From assembly GCF_027943255.1 (NCBI RefSeq), contig NC_072893.1, forward strand, positions 118,481,784-118,545,783: a stretch of 64,000 nt of DNA, written 5' to 3'. The DNA is from Anastrepha obliqua (Eukaryota > Arthropoda > Insecta > Diptera > Tephritidae). This document shows positions 43,301-54,129 of the stretch, piece after piece. Position numbers and translations under genes: made by a program. Under the pieces are notes generated by a model. The model had not been told where the DNA came from, made no database searches, and saw only the letters and a program-made list of their open reading frames with translations. How positions within the stretch are numbered: position 1 is the stretch's first letter; the number at the start of each line of letters is the position of its first letter.

Positions 43301-44750
43301 ATACCTATCGCTACCAACTTACATCTCAGGCCTTTTCTTTAAACACGCATTGTTTCTAAACTCTTTCCCCTTAAGCCCACTCATCACCCATCTTATTGAT
43401 TTATCCCCATTGACACTTAATTTATCATTTAATTCACTTCATTTTCTCATCAACAATTTATCTTCCCCTCTTGCTTTTACCAATAACATCCTTCGTTTAC
43501 TCCCCTTCCATGTACTCCTCCCGTCTGTGAGCTCTTCATTAACGCTTTCCGCAGCAAATTGCTTCAATTTCCGTCGCCATTACACACTTTATACAACCGT
43601 TATTGTCCACAAGCAATCCGCTTCCTCCCATTTCCGTTCTCTAGCCCAACTGGCTAGCCGCAGCCCCACTGTCCAACCAACCAATCAAGCAAATGTCAGC
43701 TTTGATGTTTATCACATCACCATTTATGATTTCATTTATTTACTTATTTATTTATTTACACAATAATGACATTATTAGAGGCCTCTGGCTAGGTGGAGGC
43801 GTTAAAGTACTTAGTAGCTTTTTAATGCGCTGCCCAGCGTTCGCCCTTTCCCCACATGCGGCAATCAGTCTCTCTCATGAAAGCTCCATTGTCCGACGCA
43901 ATTGTGTTTGATTGATTGGAAAATATTTATGTATGTCGTTTTTTGTGTCATGTGTTTCGTGGCTCTTATTTGTTCTTTCATATTATATATTTTTGTTCAT
44001 ATCATCCAAATTATGACTTTGTTATTGCTTTATGAATGTGGATTATATCCAATTATTTAGAAATAACGAGGCATTTAATGAGATGTGTTTATGGGCAAGA
44101 AAAATTATGATAGACTTTTGGCAAATTAATTCCGAAATTGTTCTTGTTGTGGGATTAATTTTAGTATAGAGTTATTAAATACCAGAATTGGTAGTAATTA
44201 AAATAATTAGTAGATAAATACAGTTGCATTATTTTTTATTAAAAGAGAGAACGTAAAAAGTGAACCGTGGGCAATGGATTGAATTTCTACTCCGGTCAAA
44301 AAATAATGAAATTTTTAAACAGCGGCCATTTCTACTATTATTTTAGAGGCCATTTCTGCTATTAAAAATCTTTTCATAACATTTATTTTTGCTGCTATGA
44401 AGCGTTTTTGACCTGTAGGATTAGTAAGGAAAAATTCCGATGTACTCCACACTATTTTTAATAGCTTTCAATAGTAAAGTTCTCATCCGTGGCAAGGCTT
44501 TGTTTTTCCTTGGAGAAGATTTTAAGTGGCGGATATTCTGGGTTGATTCATCTTCTCACAAAAGCTCGCTTTCAAACGGATGCTCGGGAGCTACGCAGAT
44601 GATACTTGGCCGAATCTCGGAAGTTGTGAGCTGCTTGGACCGTGTGCAGAAGAATCGTCTTGGTCACTCCCAAGCGAATGGCAATCAGGGACCTTCCCTA
44701 CTTGCGTGGACTTCTACGCACGGGACTATCTACTGCTTTCTGAATGTAGC
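43301..44750. other. no gene recognised
   Basis: C/T-rich DNA to about 43690, then ordinary AT-rich sequence with a TTTA run (43730-43760). Around 44480-44740 short plus-strand frames include SYADDTW, but the context does not read as a reverse transcriptase, so I leave it uncalled. Confidence 0.45.
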
Positions 44751-44754
44751 CAAA

Positions 44755-44935
44755 GTAGTCTTGCTACTTGGGACTAAGTAGGCAATTTAGTAGTAAAGTC
44801 CTCTTTCGACGAACAAAACTATTACTCTATAAGGCTCTGATCTACATAAGGTATCTCTCTTGGACGATAACAACATCCGATGAGGTATCACTTAGAGTGT
44901 TTGAGAGAAAGATTCGGCGGAAGATTTTTAAATTT
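44755..44935 (+). mobile_element. RTE-like LINE thumb fragment
   Basis: Translation gives SSKVLFRRTKLLLYKALIYI and SWTITTSDEVSLRVFERKIR, then RKIF. It is a clear relative of SSKVLSRRTKLILYKTLIMP, WTMTTSDEATLGVFERKILR in the LINE at 21083-22545. About 55 codons remain, with an internal deletion before SWT. Confidence 0.75.
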
Positions 44936-45339
44936 AGGCTCTTCTCACTCTTATGAATATCAAAAGTGGGCGCAAACATGATTTCCGATGGTAGTCTATA
45001 AATTTGAGTGACACTCAGCCTAGACCTAACTCCGTGCCATCACTCATGTGTCAAAAACTTCAATGAGCTCAACATAAACGTATGCTGGATATATTCCGAC
45101 TGGTACTTTAATTGATTTGTTGAAGATTCTTTAATATTAGTGAGCCCAGTTATTCAATATTCTCGTCACTTCACTTCAAAAATATGTATACCTCTTCAAT
45201 AATTCATACCGACAGCCTGCCTGAAAGCTAGATGGCGATAAACTCCCTTAAAAAATAGTTGACAACTTCCAAGGTGGCCATAAAATGCCGCATTTCTCTT
45301 AAAGAGACGGCTGAGCCATTTCGCTTAATTGTAAATGGG

Positions 45340-45700
45340 TTCTTCAAGCTGGCTAGACAGGAAATCCTGGAGACGGTTTCATCGCAAAAAGAGAATATTG
45401 GATTTCCCTTGAGAACCTGTGGGTTACTCCTGAAAAGATGGGCCTCGCGTCCACTCAGCGAGGGCTGAGCTACTACACAAACGTGCAAAGTCGCGAGATC
45501 GTTTTGGTCACGAGTAGATCGGGGCGCTCGAGCTTCTAAGGCTATTAAAACCGCAGCTCTCGAATTTCGTAGGTATCCTTACCGGGCATTGTCCGTTAGG
45601 TATCCATGCGGTGAGACTTGGAACTGCTTCTAGACCTTTCTGCAGAAGCTGTGAGTTGGAATCATTGCAGCATCGTATTCTCAGCTGTCATTAACGCAAA
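45340..45700 (+). mobile_element. LINE post-RNase H fragment
   Basis: Translation reads LARQEILETVSSQKENIGFP, RTCGLLLKRWASRPLSE, a stop and QTCKVARSFWSRVDRGAR. In another frame it continues GHCPLGIHAVRLGTASRPFC and RSCELESLQHRILSC (Cys-Cys-His-Cys). It matches the segment at 33049-33400 (ELARQGTCEV...CGLLLERWASHQLSER). It is shifted and truncated at both sides. Part of a cluster of scraps up to 46.6 kb. Confidence 0.75.
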
Positions 45701-45744
45701 CGTTGCGCGCATTGCGCTAATTTTTTGGTAGACGTGGTGGCCCT

Positions 45745-45835
45745 TCCAATTTCTTATGGCCCATATTGACCCATATGGACCTAGACGACATGTAGTTCCA
45801 GCAGGACGGCGCTACGTGCCACACAGCAAACGCCA
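45745..45835 (+). mobile_element. DD41D transposase scrap
   Basis: Reads MDLDDM, a stop, FQQDGATCHTANAI. FQQDGATCHTA around the second catalytic Asp is the signature shared with the DD41D elements at 47841-48764 and 52850-53700. Only about 28 codons remain between a LINE piece and a SINE. Confidence 0.7.
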
Positions 45836-45865
45836 TTTTATTCCATTTCAACATCTACCCGCCCT

Positions 45866-46108
45866 TATTGGCCGAGCTCCTCCTCCTATTTGTGGTGTAC
45901 GTCTTGATGTTGTTTCACACATGGAGGGACCTACAGTTTCAAACCGACTCCGAACGGCAGATATTTTTAGGACCGTTATTAGAAAAATAGCTATTAGAAA
46001 AATGTTTTCCTTAATTTTGCTTTCACCGAGATTCGAACCAACGTTCTCTCTGTGTATTCCGAATGGTAATCACGCACCAACCCATTCGGCTAAGGCGGCC
46101 GAATATCA
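45866..46108 (-). mobile_element. tRNA-derived SINE, copy 3
   Basis: The minus-strand tRNA-like head (about 46025-46105) has A box TAGCCGAATGG as TTAGCCGAATGGGTTGG and B box GGTTCGAATCTCGG. The body follows (CTGCCGTTCGGAGTCGG, AGGAGGAGGAGCTCGGCC), lacking the GGTTTGCCATTGCC part. The tail after GGCCAATAAG is missing, so this copy is truncated at 45866. Confidence 0.82.
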
Positions 46109-46119
46109 TACACTTAGTA

Positions 46120-46610
46120 AAATTCATCAGTAGCTTGAAGCGGCTAAGACGAAGGGCAAATATCCACCGAAGTCCCTTCTTCCTGTTTCCACCTGCTTCG
46201 TTCTTATTCTTCTGTTTTTTGCCTCCTTGTGTGGTATCACAACGAAAGATTTTTCGTGTTTGTCCAAGTGGGTCCCTTGTAAGGGCAGCAATTTGTACTA
46301 TCCTATCCGAATCTTCACTAAAGTGAACGAAAGATGGCGTAAAGAACCTACCCGCGGAATTGCGCAACAATTGGGTCTGACTCTCAATGCTTAAACGCGT
46401 CCTATAATACTGATTCCGATACTAGGCGCGCAGACGTACAATTTCTGCAGAAACTATCGAGATGAAGAAGAGAGATAGACGATTCTGCATCCTCTCACTC
46501 TATTTAGACGATGTTTCACCACTTATGGTAGACAATTCTTGAATGAGTTAGAAGATCTTAGCACTGCGGAAATGAGAGATCTTCTACAAATTTGAAAAAG
46601 TTCCCATTTT
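46120..46610 (+). mobile_element. LINE C-terminal fragment
   Basis: From 46492 the plus strand reads HPLTLFRRCFTTYGRQFLNE, LEDLSTAEMRDLLQI, a stop and KSSHFV. This is the ending after the Cys-Cys-His-Cys block in RNase H-type LINEs (compare CPALLKTRLKCLGAPLFEGL, EDISKAELPALLRFAKSADI at 22.9 kb). Sequence between 46120 and 46490 may belong to it but cannot be read clearly. Confidence 0.6.
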
Positions 46611-46614
46611 GTGG

Positions 46615-47635
46615 TTCAGGAAAAGATTTGCGAGCGGGATAACAACGCCTCCTTCCCGACTAAGCAAAATATTTACTAGTTTTCTGAGTGTGGCCTCAAA
46701 TGGCCAAGAAGATAGTGCTGCCTAGAGACTTTCCTCTCACGAGGAAATGCGCTAATAAAGAAGCAGAAAATCAGCTGGAGGTCTTGCAAAAAAATATACA
46801 GCGGAATTAAGTAACATCTACAAATTTCAGAACTCTGAAAAAGTGAGAGTTTCAATAAATTTCAAACTTTCCTCTGATTAAAGTACTAATGCGTGGAGGA
46901 TTACGTGACTTTTATGCAGATACTTAAATCATGGATAGTTGCGGGTATTCGTTAAACGATATAGGAGAAATATTTTACTCATTTATTGACATCTCACATA
47001 TTTATAAATATATTTATGTATATAAGTGTATGCATATGTATGCAATCTGTATAGAATGTATGTGTGAGTGTGAATGGTACCAACACACATTTTCTCTTAA
47101 CTTTTTGCAATCATTGAGTCATAATTGATTGGCTAAATTTATGAAAATTGGCAGCATGCGAAATATATGTACGAGCGTAGTACCTATGTATGCATAAGTA
47201 TGTATAGGTACGCATGTGCAAGTATATGTGTTAAAATGTGTTACTGTGTTACTTTTATTCGGATTCAAAAGTTTTATTGTAAGTGAGAATATATTTTACT
47301 AATATAGTATGTAATTGGCATTATCAATGATATGCCACACATTGAGAGAAGCACAAAAAAGTGGTAAAAGTGATGGATGTACTCGAATAAAGGAAAGTTA
47401 TGGAAAAATTGCGGGCGGTTTGCTGGTGAAACAAAATTTGAAATAAGCAACAATGCGGTACTAGAATCTGAATCAGGTTCTATAGTCCTAGCCAATATCC
47501 TCGAAGTCTCTGAAGTCAAAATGGAATGAAAAAAATTTAGAAAAAGTGCTTGCGAGATTTTAAGACTCATCAACTCAAAATGTACAATATATAGAAGCAT
47601 AGGCGGACATTGAGCGAGATTAACGACTTAGTTTG
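46615..47635. other. no gene recognised
   Basis: AT-rich with TATG/TGTA microsatellite (46990-47060, 47160-47240). A 108-codon minus-strand frame at 47274-47600 has no motif and is not called. Confidence 0.5.
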
Positions 47636-47641
47636 GAATTA

Positions 47642-50600
47642 CAGTCGAACTTCGATAACTCGAACTATGACATGCTACAAAAAAAAAAAAAATCGAGCTA
47701 TCAAGATTTCGAGTTATCAAATATAATATACATATGTACATACATACATAAAAATCCATAAACAAAATAAAACCTTATGGGAAAATAAAACAATCCATAA
47801 AACTCAAGGGTTAGCAAACAATTTTATTGATAATACAGTAAAGGGTGTTTTTTTTAGAGGTTAGGTTTTCAAGATGAAATAAAACGTATATAATTTAATG
47901 TTATGGCCAAGAATTTAGCTTTATTATAAAGATAAGGGTTTGCCATTATGTTTTAAAAATGATTTCGGGCAAGTGGCCGCCGCGGCTGGCTCGAATAAAT
48001 TCCAGTCGAGGACCCAATTTTCGACCACTTTTTGCAGCAATTGGGGCCGTATGTCAGCAATAACGCGCATATTCTCTTCCAAGACTTCAATCGTCTCGGG
48101 CTTATCTGCGTAGACAAGCGACTTCACATAGCCCCACAAGAAATAGTCCAGCGGTGTTATATCGCACGATCTCGGAGGCCACGCCACAGGTCCACGGCGC
48201 GAGATAATGCGCTCACCAAAAGTTTCCTTCAATAAATCGATTGTTGCGTTGGCTGTATGGCATGTAGCGCCGTCTTATTGGAACCAAAGGTCGTCCACAT
48301 CAACATCGTCCAATTCAGGCACGAAAAAGTCATTAATCATGGCTCTATAGCGCTCTCCATTGACTGTAACATTATGGCCGGCTTCATTTTTAAAGAAATA
48401 TGGATCAATGATTCCCTCTGCCCATAGAGCACACCAAACAGTGACTTTTTGAGGATGTAACGGCGTCTCAGCAATGGCTTGCGGATTATGTTCACTCCAA
48501 ATGTGACAATTTTGCTTATTGACATACCCATTCAACCAAAAGTGAGCTTCATCGCTGAACAAAATTTTCTTCGATGCGTCGCGCGAACCGAACCATTATT
48601 TTCGTAATAAATTTGCACGATTTGCAAACGTTGTTCAGGTGTAAGTCTATTCATTATGAAATGGCAAACCAAACTGAGCATAAATCAAGTGACAGCTGTC
48701 AAAAAAACCATCTACGAAAAAAGCAGTGCCAACTTGAAAACCTAACCTCTAAAAAAACACCCTTTACATGCTTCAAATTATGTATAGTTGCTATATAATA
48801 TTGTATGTGTATATTTTAAAATTGTACATATATACATAATTAAGAACATTGTATGAATAGATGTATAGCTTTCATTCGTTTAAAGTAAAAAAGTCAGTTA
48901 CTTGGGATTGACGAGAGGATTTTTTATTATGATCTTCAAAAAAAGCTTTAATATTATTTAAATCATTGTACAGAGAATCGGTTGCATGTTCATTGGTTTT
49001 CAAATATGACCGCAAAATCTTGAACGAATTTGCAACTAGCTCGTTTGAAAATGGCTGCAGCATATCATCTTGCAAATCATCTTCTATATCACTTTCGCTA
49101 TCATGCTCAAATTCGGATTTAGATCCCAATAGCTCCACAATATCTTCATCTGTGGGAAACTCTGAAGTAACAATATCGTCATCCACATGCATAAAATCAT
49201 TAAAGGTGACACCTTCTGTACCTTTGATATTTTGCCAAGCTTCATATTCATTCTGCAGTTGAATTTCTTCCTTACTCCTTTCTTTTACGCGTTCGCTTAT
49301 GAAAACCAAAGGAATTTCATCTTCTTCCTCCCATTCAGAATATTGACCGAAGCCGGCTTTTCTAAAACAATTAGCGATGGTTTCAGGCTTAACATCGATA
49401 TTCTATGCATTAGTTATTTCATCAACACAGTCCATTAATGTAATGTTAAGATTTTTGTTTACTTCAAAGCATTTTATAGTATTTTTTTAAATTCTGGGAC
49501 GATAATGATATTTTAAATTTTGTATGACACCTTGATCGAGTGGTTGTAATTTTGATGTCATATTCGGGGGGAAAAATGCAAGTTTGATAAACTTTAATCT
49601 CTGTTGGATGTCTTTGTCTAAGTTAAGAAGCCATTCTTCAAAAAAGGCTCCCATCATCCACGCCTTTGAATTTGCTTTACAGTCGAGAGGTAACCATTTA
49701 ACACCTCTAAAACAGCGGGGTTGATTACTTTTACCTATCAAGAGTAATTTAAATTTTTCTGATCCATCCATGTTTGCGGCAATTATCAACGTAACTCTCT
49801 GTTTACTGTGCTTTCCTCAATGGCATTTCTGGTTTTTAAAAGTTAAGGTGTTATCTGGAAGGCATTTAAAGAATAAGCCCGTCTCGTCTGCATTGAATAC
49901 GTCCCGTGCTTGCTCACCTTCTAATAAAGAGGTAAAACATCACGTTGCCATTTCTTACAGTCTTCTTCGCTTTTTTATGACATACACCAGATCTAAGAAA
50001 AAAAAAATAACTTTAGATGCCAGCTTGCACATTTATTTTATGAATGTACATACCTTCGTTTCCAATTATCGAGCCAACCAGTGCTTGTCTTCAAATTCGG
50101 TTGTTCTAATTTTTGACTAAATTCCAATGATTTTTCTTTAAGTAATCCTCCGAATATAGGCAAATTCCGTGTTCTTGCCGATTTAAACCATTCTAAAACT
50201 GCTTTGTCCACATTTACTTGGCTTTTTTAGTCTCTTTGAACTCCCACTTGCACCACCACTTTCGATTGCAGTAATAACCGTTTGTTTATTTTTTAAAATA
50301 GATGACGCTGTATTTGCCGGAATAGCATACTTTACAGCTACATCTTTTTTTCGCGCACCCATTTCTACTTCCTTTATTAGTTTAAATTTTTCATCAGTAG
50401 ATAAAGTTTTTAAACAATGTTTTGATGACATGTCAACAGAGTTTATTTTCGCGTAAGAACTACTAATAAAATACCTGTGGACTTAAACAGTGCAGCGACC
50501 CAACTGCTGACATTTGTTTGCTATAAAATAAGCAACACGTAATAAGGGGATTCCCCCGGAAATTCGACTTATCAAAGCTGGCGCCAAATATTCTGTTCGA

Positions 50601-50729
50601 GTTATCAAGATATTCGAGTAATAGAAGTTCGAGTTATCAAGAAAAAATTACACACAATTCTCACTCTAAACGCCATTGCCAAGCAATTTGATTCGAGATA
50701 TCGAAGTTCGACTTATTTAGGTTCGACTG
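47642..50729 (-). mobile_element. pogo/Tigger-like element, split by a DD41D element
   Basis: The ends CAGTCGAACTTCGATAACTC (47642) and GAGATATCGAAGTTCGAC plus TTCGACTG (to 50729) form inverted repeats flanked by TA. Minus strand: a CENP-B-type DNA-binding start (MSSKHCLKTLSTDEKFKLIK, EVEMGARKKDVAVKYAIPAN, 50431-50183), then FNADETGLFFKCLP (first Asp, about 49895). IIAANMDGSEKFKLLLIGKS, FFPPNMTSKLQPLDQGVIQN (third Asp) and an acidic C terminus (49309-48872) follow. The block with the second Asp (usually VDNCxxH) is missing between DKDIQQRLK and FIKLAFFPP. Frames are shifted near 50180 and 49490. Without the insert it is about 2.16 kb. Confidence 0.9.
47841..48764 (-). mobile_element. DD41D transposon inside the Tigger element
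   Basis: Inverted ends AAGGGTGTTTTTTTTAGAGG (47841) and CCTCTAAAAAAACACCCTT (to 48764) are flanked by TA. Minus strand: MNRLTPEQRLQIVQIYYEN, then a jump to KILFSDEAHFWLNGYVNKQN (first Asp). HPQKVTVWCALWAEGIID follows, then DVDDLWFQ, a TAA, and DGATCHTANATIDLLKETFG (second Asp). RPVAWPPRSCDITPLDYFLW-type text carries the third Asp 41 residues later, and YVKSLVYADKPETIEVLEEN completes it. The DD41D spacing marks the rosa-like branch. Most of the DNA-binding domain is deleted and a stop precedes the second Asp. Confidence 0.9.
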
Positions 50730-51019
50730 TATATCGGTAATTAATGCAACTATTAAACTTAATTCCCCCTTAATTTAAGCAGATTACGGGCATTTTTGAT
50801 GGCAACACTGCCGAAAAAGGATCGTTAATTTCTATTGCGAATGAAAAATAATCAAACTTTTAAAAAGAAGAACAAAAAATATTGTAAACAATCATTGAAG
50901 CAATTCGAGGCGAAGGTTCGTCTTGAATCTGATGTCATCATACTCCCAAAATGTGCCATTGCGGTCCTTCATGAATACATATTTACTATCAATAACAACC
51001 AAATAAAATGTGTAATACA

Positions 51020-51590
51020 CAACTTATAATTTTCCAGATATCTCGTTCTCTATCCTGAGGTAGTATGGATACCGTTAACTCCACACGACGAAACGACATT
51101 GACGCAAGACTTCGTAAAGTAAAGTGTACATTTACTGGCCTAAAACGCATTTGGTACTCGAAACAATTTAGAACAAAAACCAAATTACGATTGTTCAAGC
51201 GATCAGACAAGCTGCAGCCTTTTGTTAACAGATGATTGCGTACAATATTGCGAAAAATAGCCGAAAAATTGGACCTCCAACGAAGAACTAATGAAGCGAA
51301 GTGAACAAAAAGCCATCAGTATTCAAATTACAGAAAAAAAGTGAAGATGGCTGGAATAGTCCCCCCGGAAACCCAAATATTCTCTTAGTAGGATGGTACT
51401 AAAATGGAATCTTCAAGGCTCACGTGGATGGGGAATACATAAAGGTTCTTGGCGCAGACCTATTCAGTCTGAATTCCCAGCTGTTGAGAGCGCTCTAACA
51501 TGGAACCAGTCGAAGACTTTAGCGAGAAATCGGCAGCAATAGAAATCTTTTATTGTAGCGGTATGCACCCTCGATATAGCGTAAAAGCAA
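51020..51590 (+). mobile_element. LINE C-terminal fragment
   Basis: Reads DARLRKVKCTFTGLKRIWYS, RTKTKLRLFKRSD, FVNR, a stop and LRTILRKI. After a shift come RWLE, a stop, SPRKPKYSLSRMVLKWNLQG, then SWRRPIQSEFPAVESALTWN and ARNRQQ. It follows the same order as the C-terminal part of the RT at 26545-27828 (RNRISKARVVFGMLDKVWRA, RRTKLRIFES, WNPQGSRRPGRPSNTWRRLV). Several stops. Confidence 0.7.
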
Positions 51591-51682
51591 TAAATAATAA
51601 TATTAATAATATTTCTGTTTTATATTATATTTTTAAGTTCTCAAAAAACATCCTACAATTTGAGAGTCAATAGATACCAATA

Positions 51683-52017
51683 AAAATAAAAAAAAAATAA
51701 ATAATTGGCGCGTACACTTCTGTTAGGTGTTTGGCCGAGCTCCTCCTCCTATTTGTGGTGTGCGTCTTGGTGTTGTTCCACAAATGGAGGCACCTACAGT
51801 TTCAAGCCGACTCCGAACGGCAGATATTTTTATGAGGAGCTTTTTCATAGCAGAAATACACTCGGAGGTTTGCCATTGCCTGCCGAGGGGCGACCGCTAT
51901 TAGAAAAATGTTTTTTTTTTTTATTAATTTTGCTTTCACCGAGATTCGAACCAACGACCTCTCAGTGAATTCCGAATGGTGATCACGCACCAACCCATTC
52001 GGCTACGGCGGCCGCCG
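51683..52017 (-). mobile_element. tRNA-derived SINE, copy 4 (full length)
   Basis: The best copy, 335 bp, flanked by a 12-bp target duplication TAGATACCAATA (51671-51682 and 52018-52029). On the minus strand it begins GGCCGCCGTAGCCGAATGGG with an RNA polymerase III A box (TAGCCGAATGG, 51995-52005) and a B box (GGTTCGAATCTCGG, 51939-51952). A tRNA-unrelated body of about 200 bp follows. It ends in GCGCCAATTATTTATTTTT and an A/T tail. Tail plus target duplication show LINE-driven retroposition. I associate this repeat with tephritid flies from memory. Confidence 0.9.
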
Positions 52018-52029
52018 TAGATACCAATA

Positions 52030-52845
52030 CAGAGTCATAAAAAGCGATAAACAGGCTTTGCCTCATCAGCTCACAATCAGTCTACAGAGAGCCTTACATT
52101 CGATAATCGTGCAAACAACAGCATTGGTGGTATCCTTTCTTTTTCTGTTGAAAATTCAAAAAATGTTCTGCATCCAGGGCAAGAAGTAAGAATTTTGTCA
52201 CGATAGAACAAAATAGTGCGCCGGCTCATGCCGCATTGCCCGTCAAGAGGTTTCCAGCCAAGTACAGTATCCGAGTGTTAGACCTTACTTGTCGCATCTT
52301 GTGCAGTGAGGCTATTATCTGCTACTTATGAAAATCTGCATGAAATGGAATAAGGTTCGAGTCAGTCGACACTGTAATAGAAAAAGCGGTTCGCGTTCTG
52401 ACAGAGCTAACAGAAGCAGAACTGTTTTGAATAAACCGAAGATTCGCTTGGAGCTTTATAATGGTAGGGATGGATGCATATTGAAGCTTTGTCGATGATT
52501 GGTAAATATGTATGAAATCAAAGAAAATTGTGTCACAACTTCAGCCTCCTTATTTAGTAACTAAACCAGGCATAGACAAACTTCTTCAAAAAAACTTTCT
52601 GCACTCCCCATTGGTTAGAGCTATTCAAAAGAAAAAAACAGAAATGATGCTGTAATTCTAACACAGCTGGAACTGAAGTATTAACACCACGAGAGATTGA
52701 AAGTATCATAACCAGTTCAGGTGAATATACATCCATGGAAATGTCTGCGAGATGGCCAATTTTAAATTGTATACGATTAATATTGCTTATAAAGAAATTC
52801 AAACATTTCTTACGGATTAAGAATATTATTAGGTTATTTGTTAAA
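52030..52845. other. no gene recognised
   Basis: Ordinary AT/GC mix with a 122-codon minus-strand frame (52554-52922) that runs into a terminal repeat and carries no motif. Nothing called. Confidence 0.45.
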
Positions 52846-52849
52846 ATGC

Positions 52850-53700
52850 AGGGTGGGCCATATAGCGTTTGCTTTTTGAACCACCTATTTTTTTGAGAAT
52901 GGTAACACAAATGACTTGTCAAATGTGTTCATAATTTACTTAAAGGTTTGACATTTACGAAATGGGACGCTATACGCTTGAACAAAAATTGGGAAATATT
53001 GAAAACCTATTTCCAAAGTGGTGAGTCTTCTTCTTCTTTTCTGATTTTCACATCGGTGGCTACGTCAATAAGCAAAATTGTCGGATTTGGGGCTCAGAAA
53101 ATCCACACGTTACTGTAGAGAAGCAAATGCATCCACAACGAGTCACTGTTTGGTGCGGTTTTTGGTCTGGCGGCATCATCGGGCCATTTTTTTCGAAAAT
53201 GAGCGAGGAGCCGCGGTTACAGTAAATGGCGAGCGTTACCGTGATATGCTCAACGAGTTCTTTCCAAAAATAGAAGAGGATGACATTGACGACATTTGAT
53301 TTCAACAGGACGGTGCAACTTGTCACACTGCCAAAGTGGTACTCGAACCTTTGGGTACCGTTTTTGAAACCCGAATAATCAGCCGAAATTCCGATACCAA
53401 TTGGCCGCCTCGGAGCTGTGATTTAAGCCCGTTGGACTATTTTTTGTGGGGAGCCTTTAGGACAAATGCTATGCGAACCATCCAGAGACGATTGATGCTT
53501 TAAAACACGAAACCGAAGTTACCATTCATGAAATTGGAGACCAAACAATCGAAAGTGTGTCGTGGCAGTCATTTGAACGATATTATTTTTCATTCATAAA
53601 TGACAATGTTCAATCTTCAAAATAAAAAAAAGTTTGAAAAAATATTGATTATTTTTTTTTATAGCCGATTTAAAAAGCACACTTTACATGGCCCACCCTA
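52850..53700 (+). mobile_element. DD41D transposon, second family
   Basis: Inverted ends AGGGTGGGCCATATAGCG (52850) and ACATGGCCCACCCT (to 53699). Coding: MGRYTLEQKLGNIENLFPKW and a stop, then a jump to [40 protein letters not shown] and DDI. A TGA at a Trp position is followed by FQQDGATCHTAKVVLEPLGT (second Asp) and NWPPRSCDLSPLDYFLWG (third Asp, 41 residues on). The DNA-binding domain and first-Asp block are mostly deleted, as in the copy at 47841. The ends differ, so this is a separate DD41D family. Confidence 0.87.
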
Positions 53701-53704
53701 TATC

Positions 53705-54110
53705 TGTATAAGTCGGTAATACAATTTGTTTTTGTTACATATTTTTTACTTAAAAAAAAAAAAAATCAAAGGGTGGCAACTTTTATTAGCCAAGCGAACG
53801 CTACACTGCACAGACATAAAACCAAACGTGAATATAGACATTTGCTGCAAAAAGCAGCTGAGCTCTAAAGTCAAAATTCAATAAATGCATTTTCTGTTAA
53901 GAGAGAGATTGTTTGGCAAATTTGAAAACGTGGTTTTTACTAACTACTGGAGTGAGAAGCTACCCCTAAAAAAATTAGCCACATTCCAAATTTATTGAAA
54001 AAGAGATATTCTGTAATGAGGAATGAAAAAAGTCGTATTTTCGGTTGACAAAAGGTTTCTCCAATTCAATTCGCCAAAGGGAAAACTTTGAGGTTGAATG
54101 TCTAATACAT
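53705..54110. other. no gene recognised
   Basis: Begins with an A-rich tract (53750-53766). Reads like eroded repeat DNA, but no frame or repeat end is recognised. Confidence 0.4.
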
Positions 54111-54129
54111 AGTTAGGACAGGCATAGGA

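Noticed and set aside
42073..43359. Open frames of 284-428 codons over the CCTTTA array (Thr-Phe, Leu-Pro, Lys-Gly)
   Set aside because: A six-base repeat keeps frames open by arithmetic. The 5' part of the longest frame is RTE LINE sequence running into the array.
44580..44777. Reverse transcriptase YADD motif (SYADDTW)
   Set aside because: Flanking residues do not fit RT blocks in any frame, and a short YADD alone is expected by chance.
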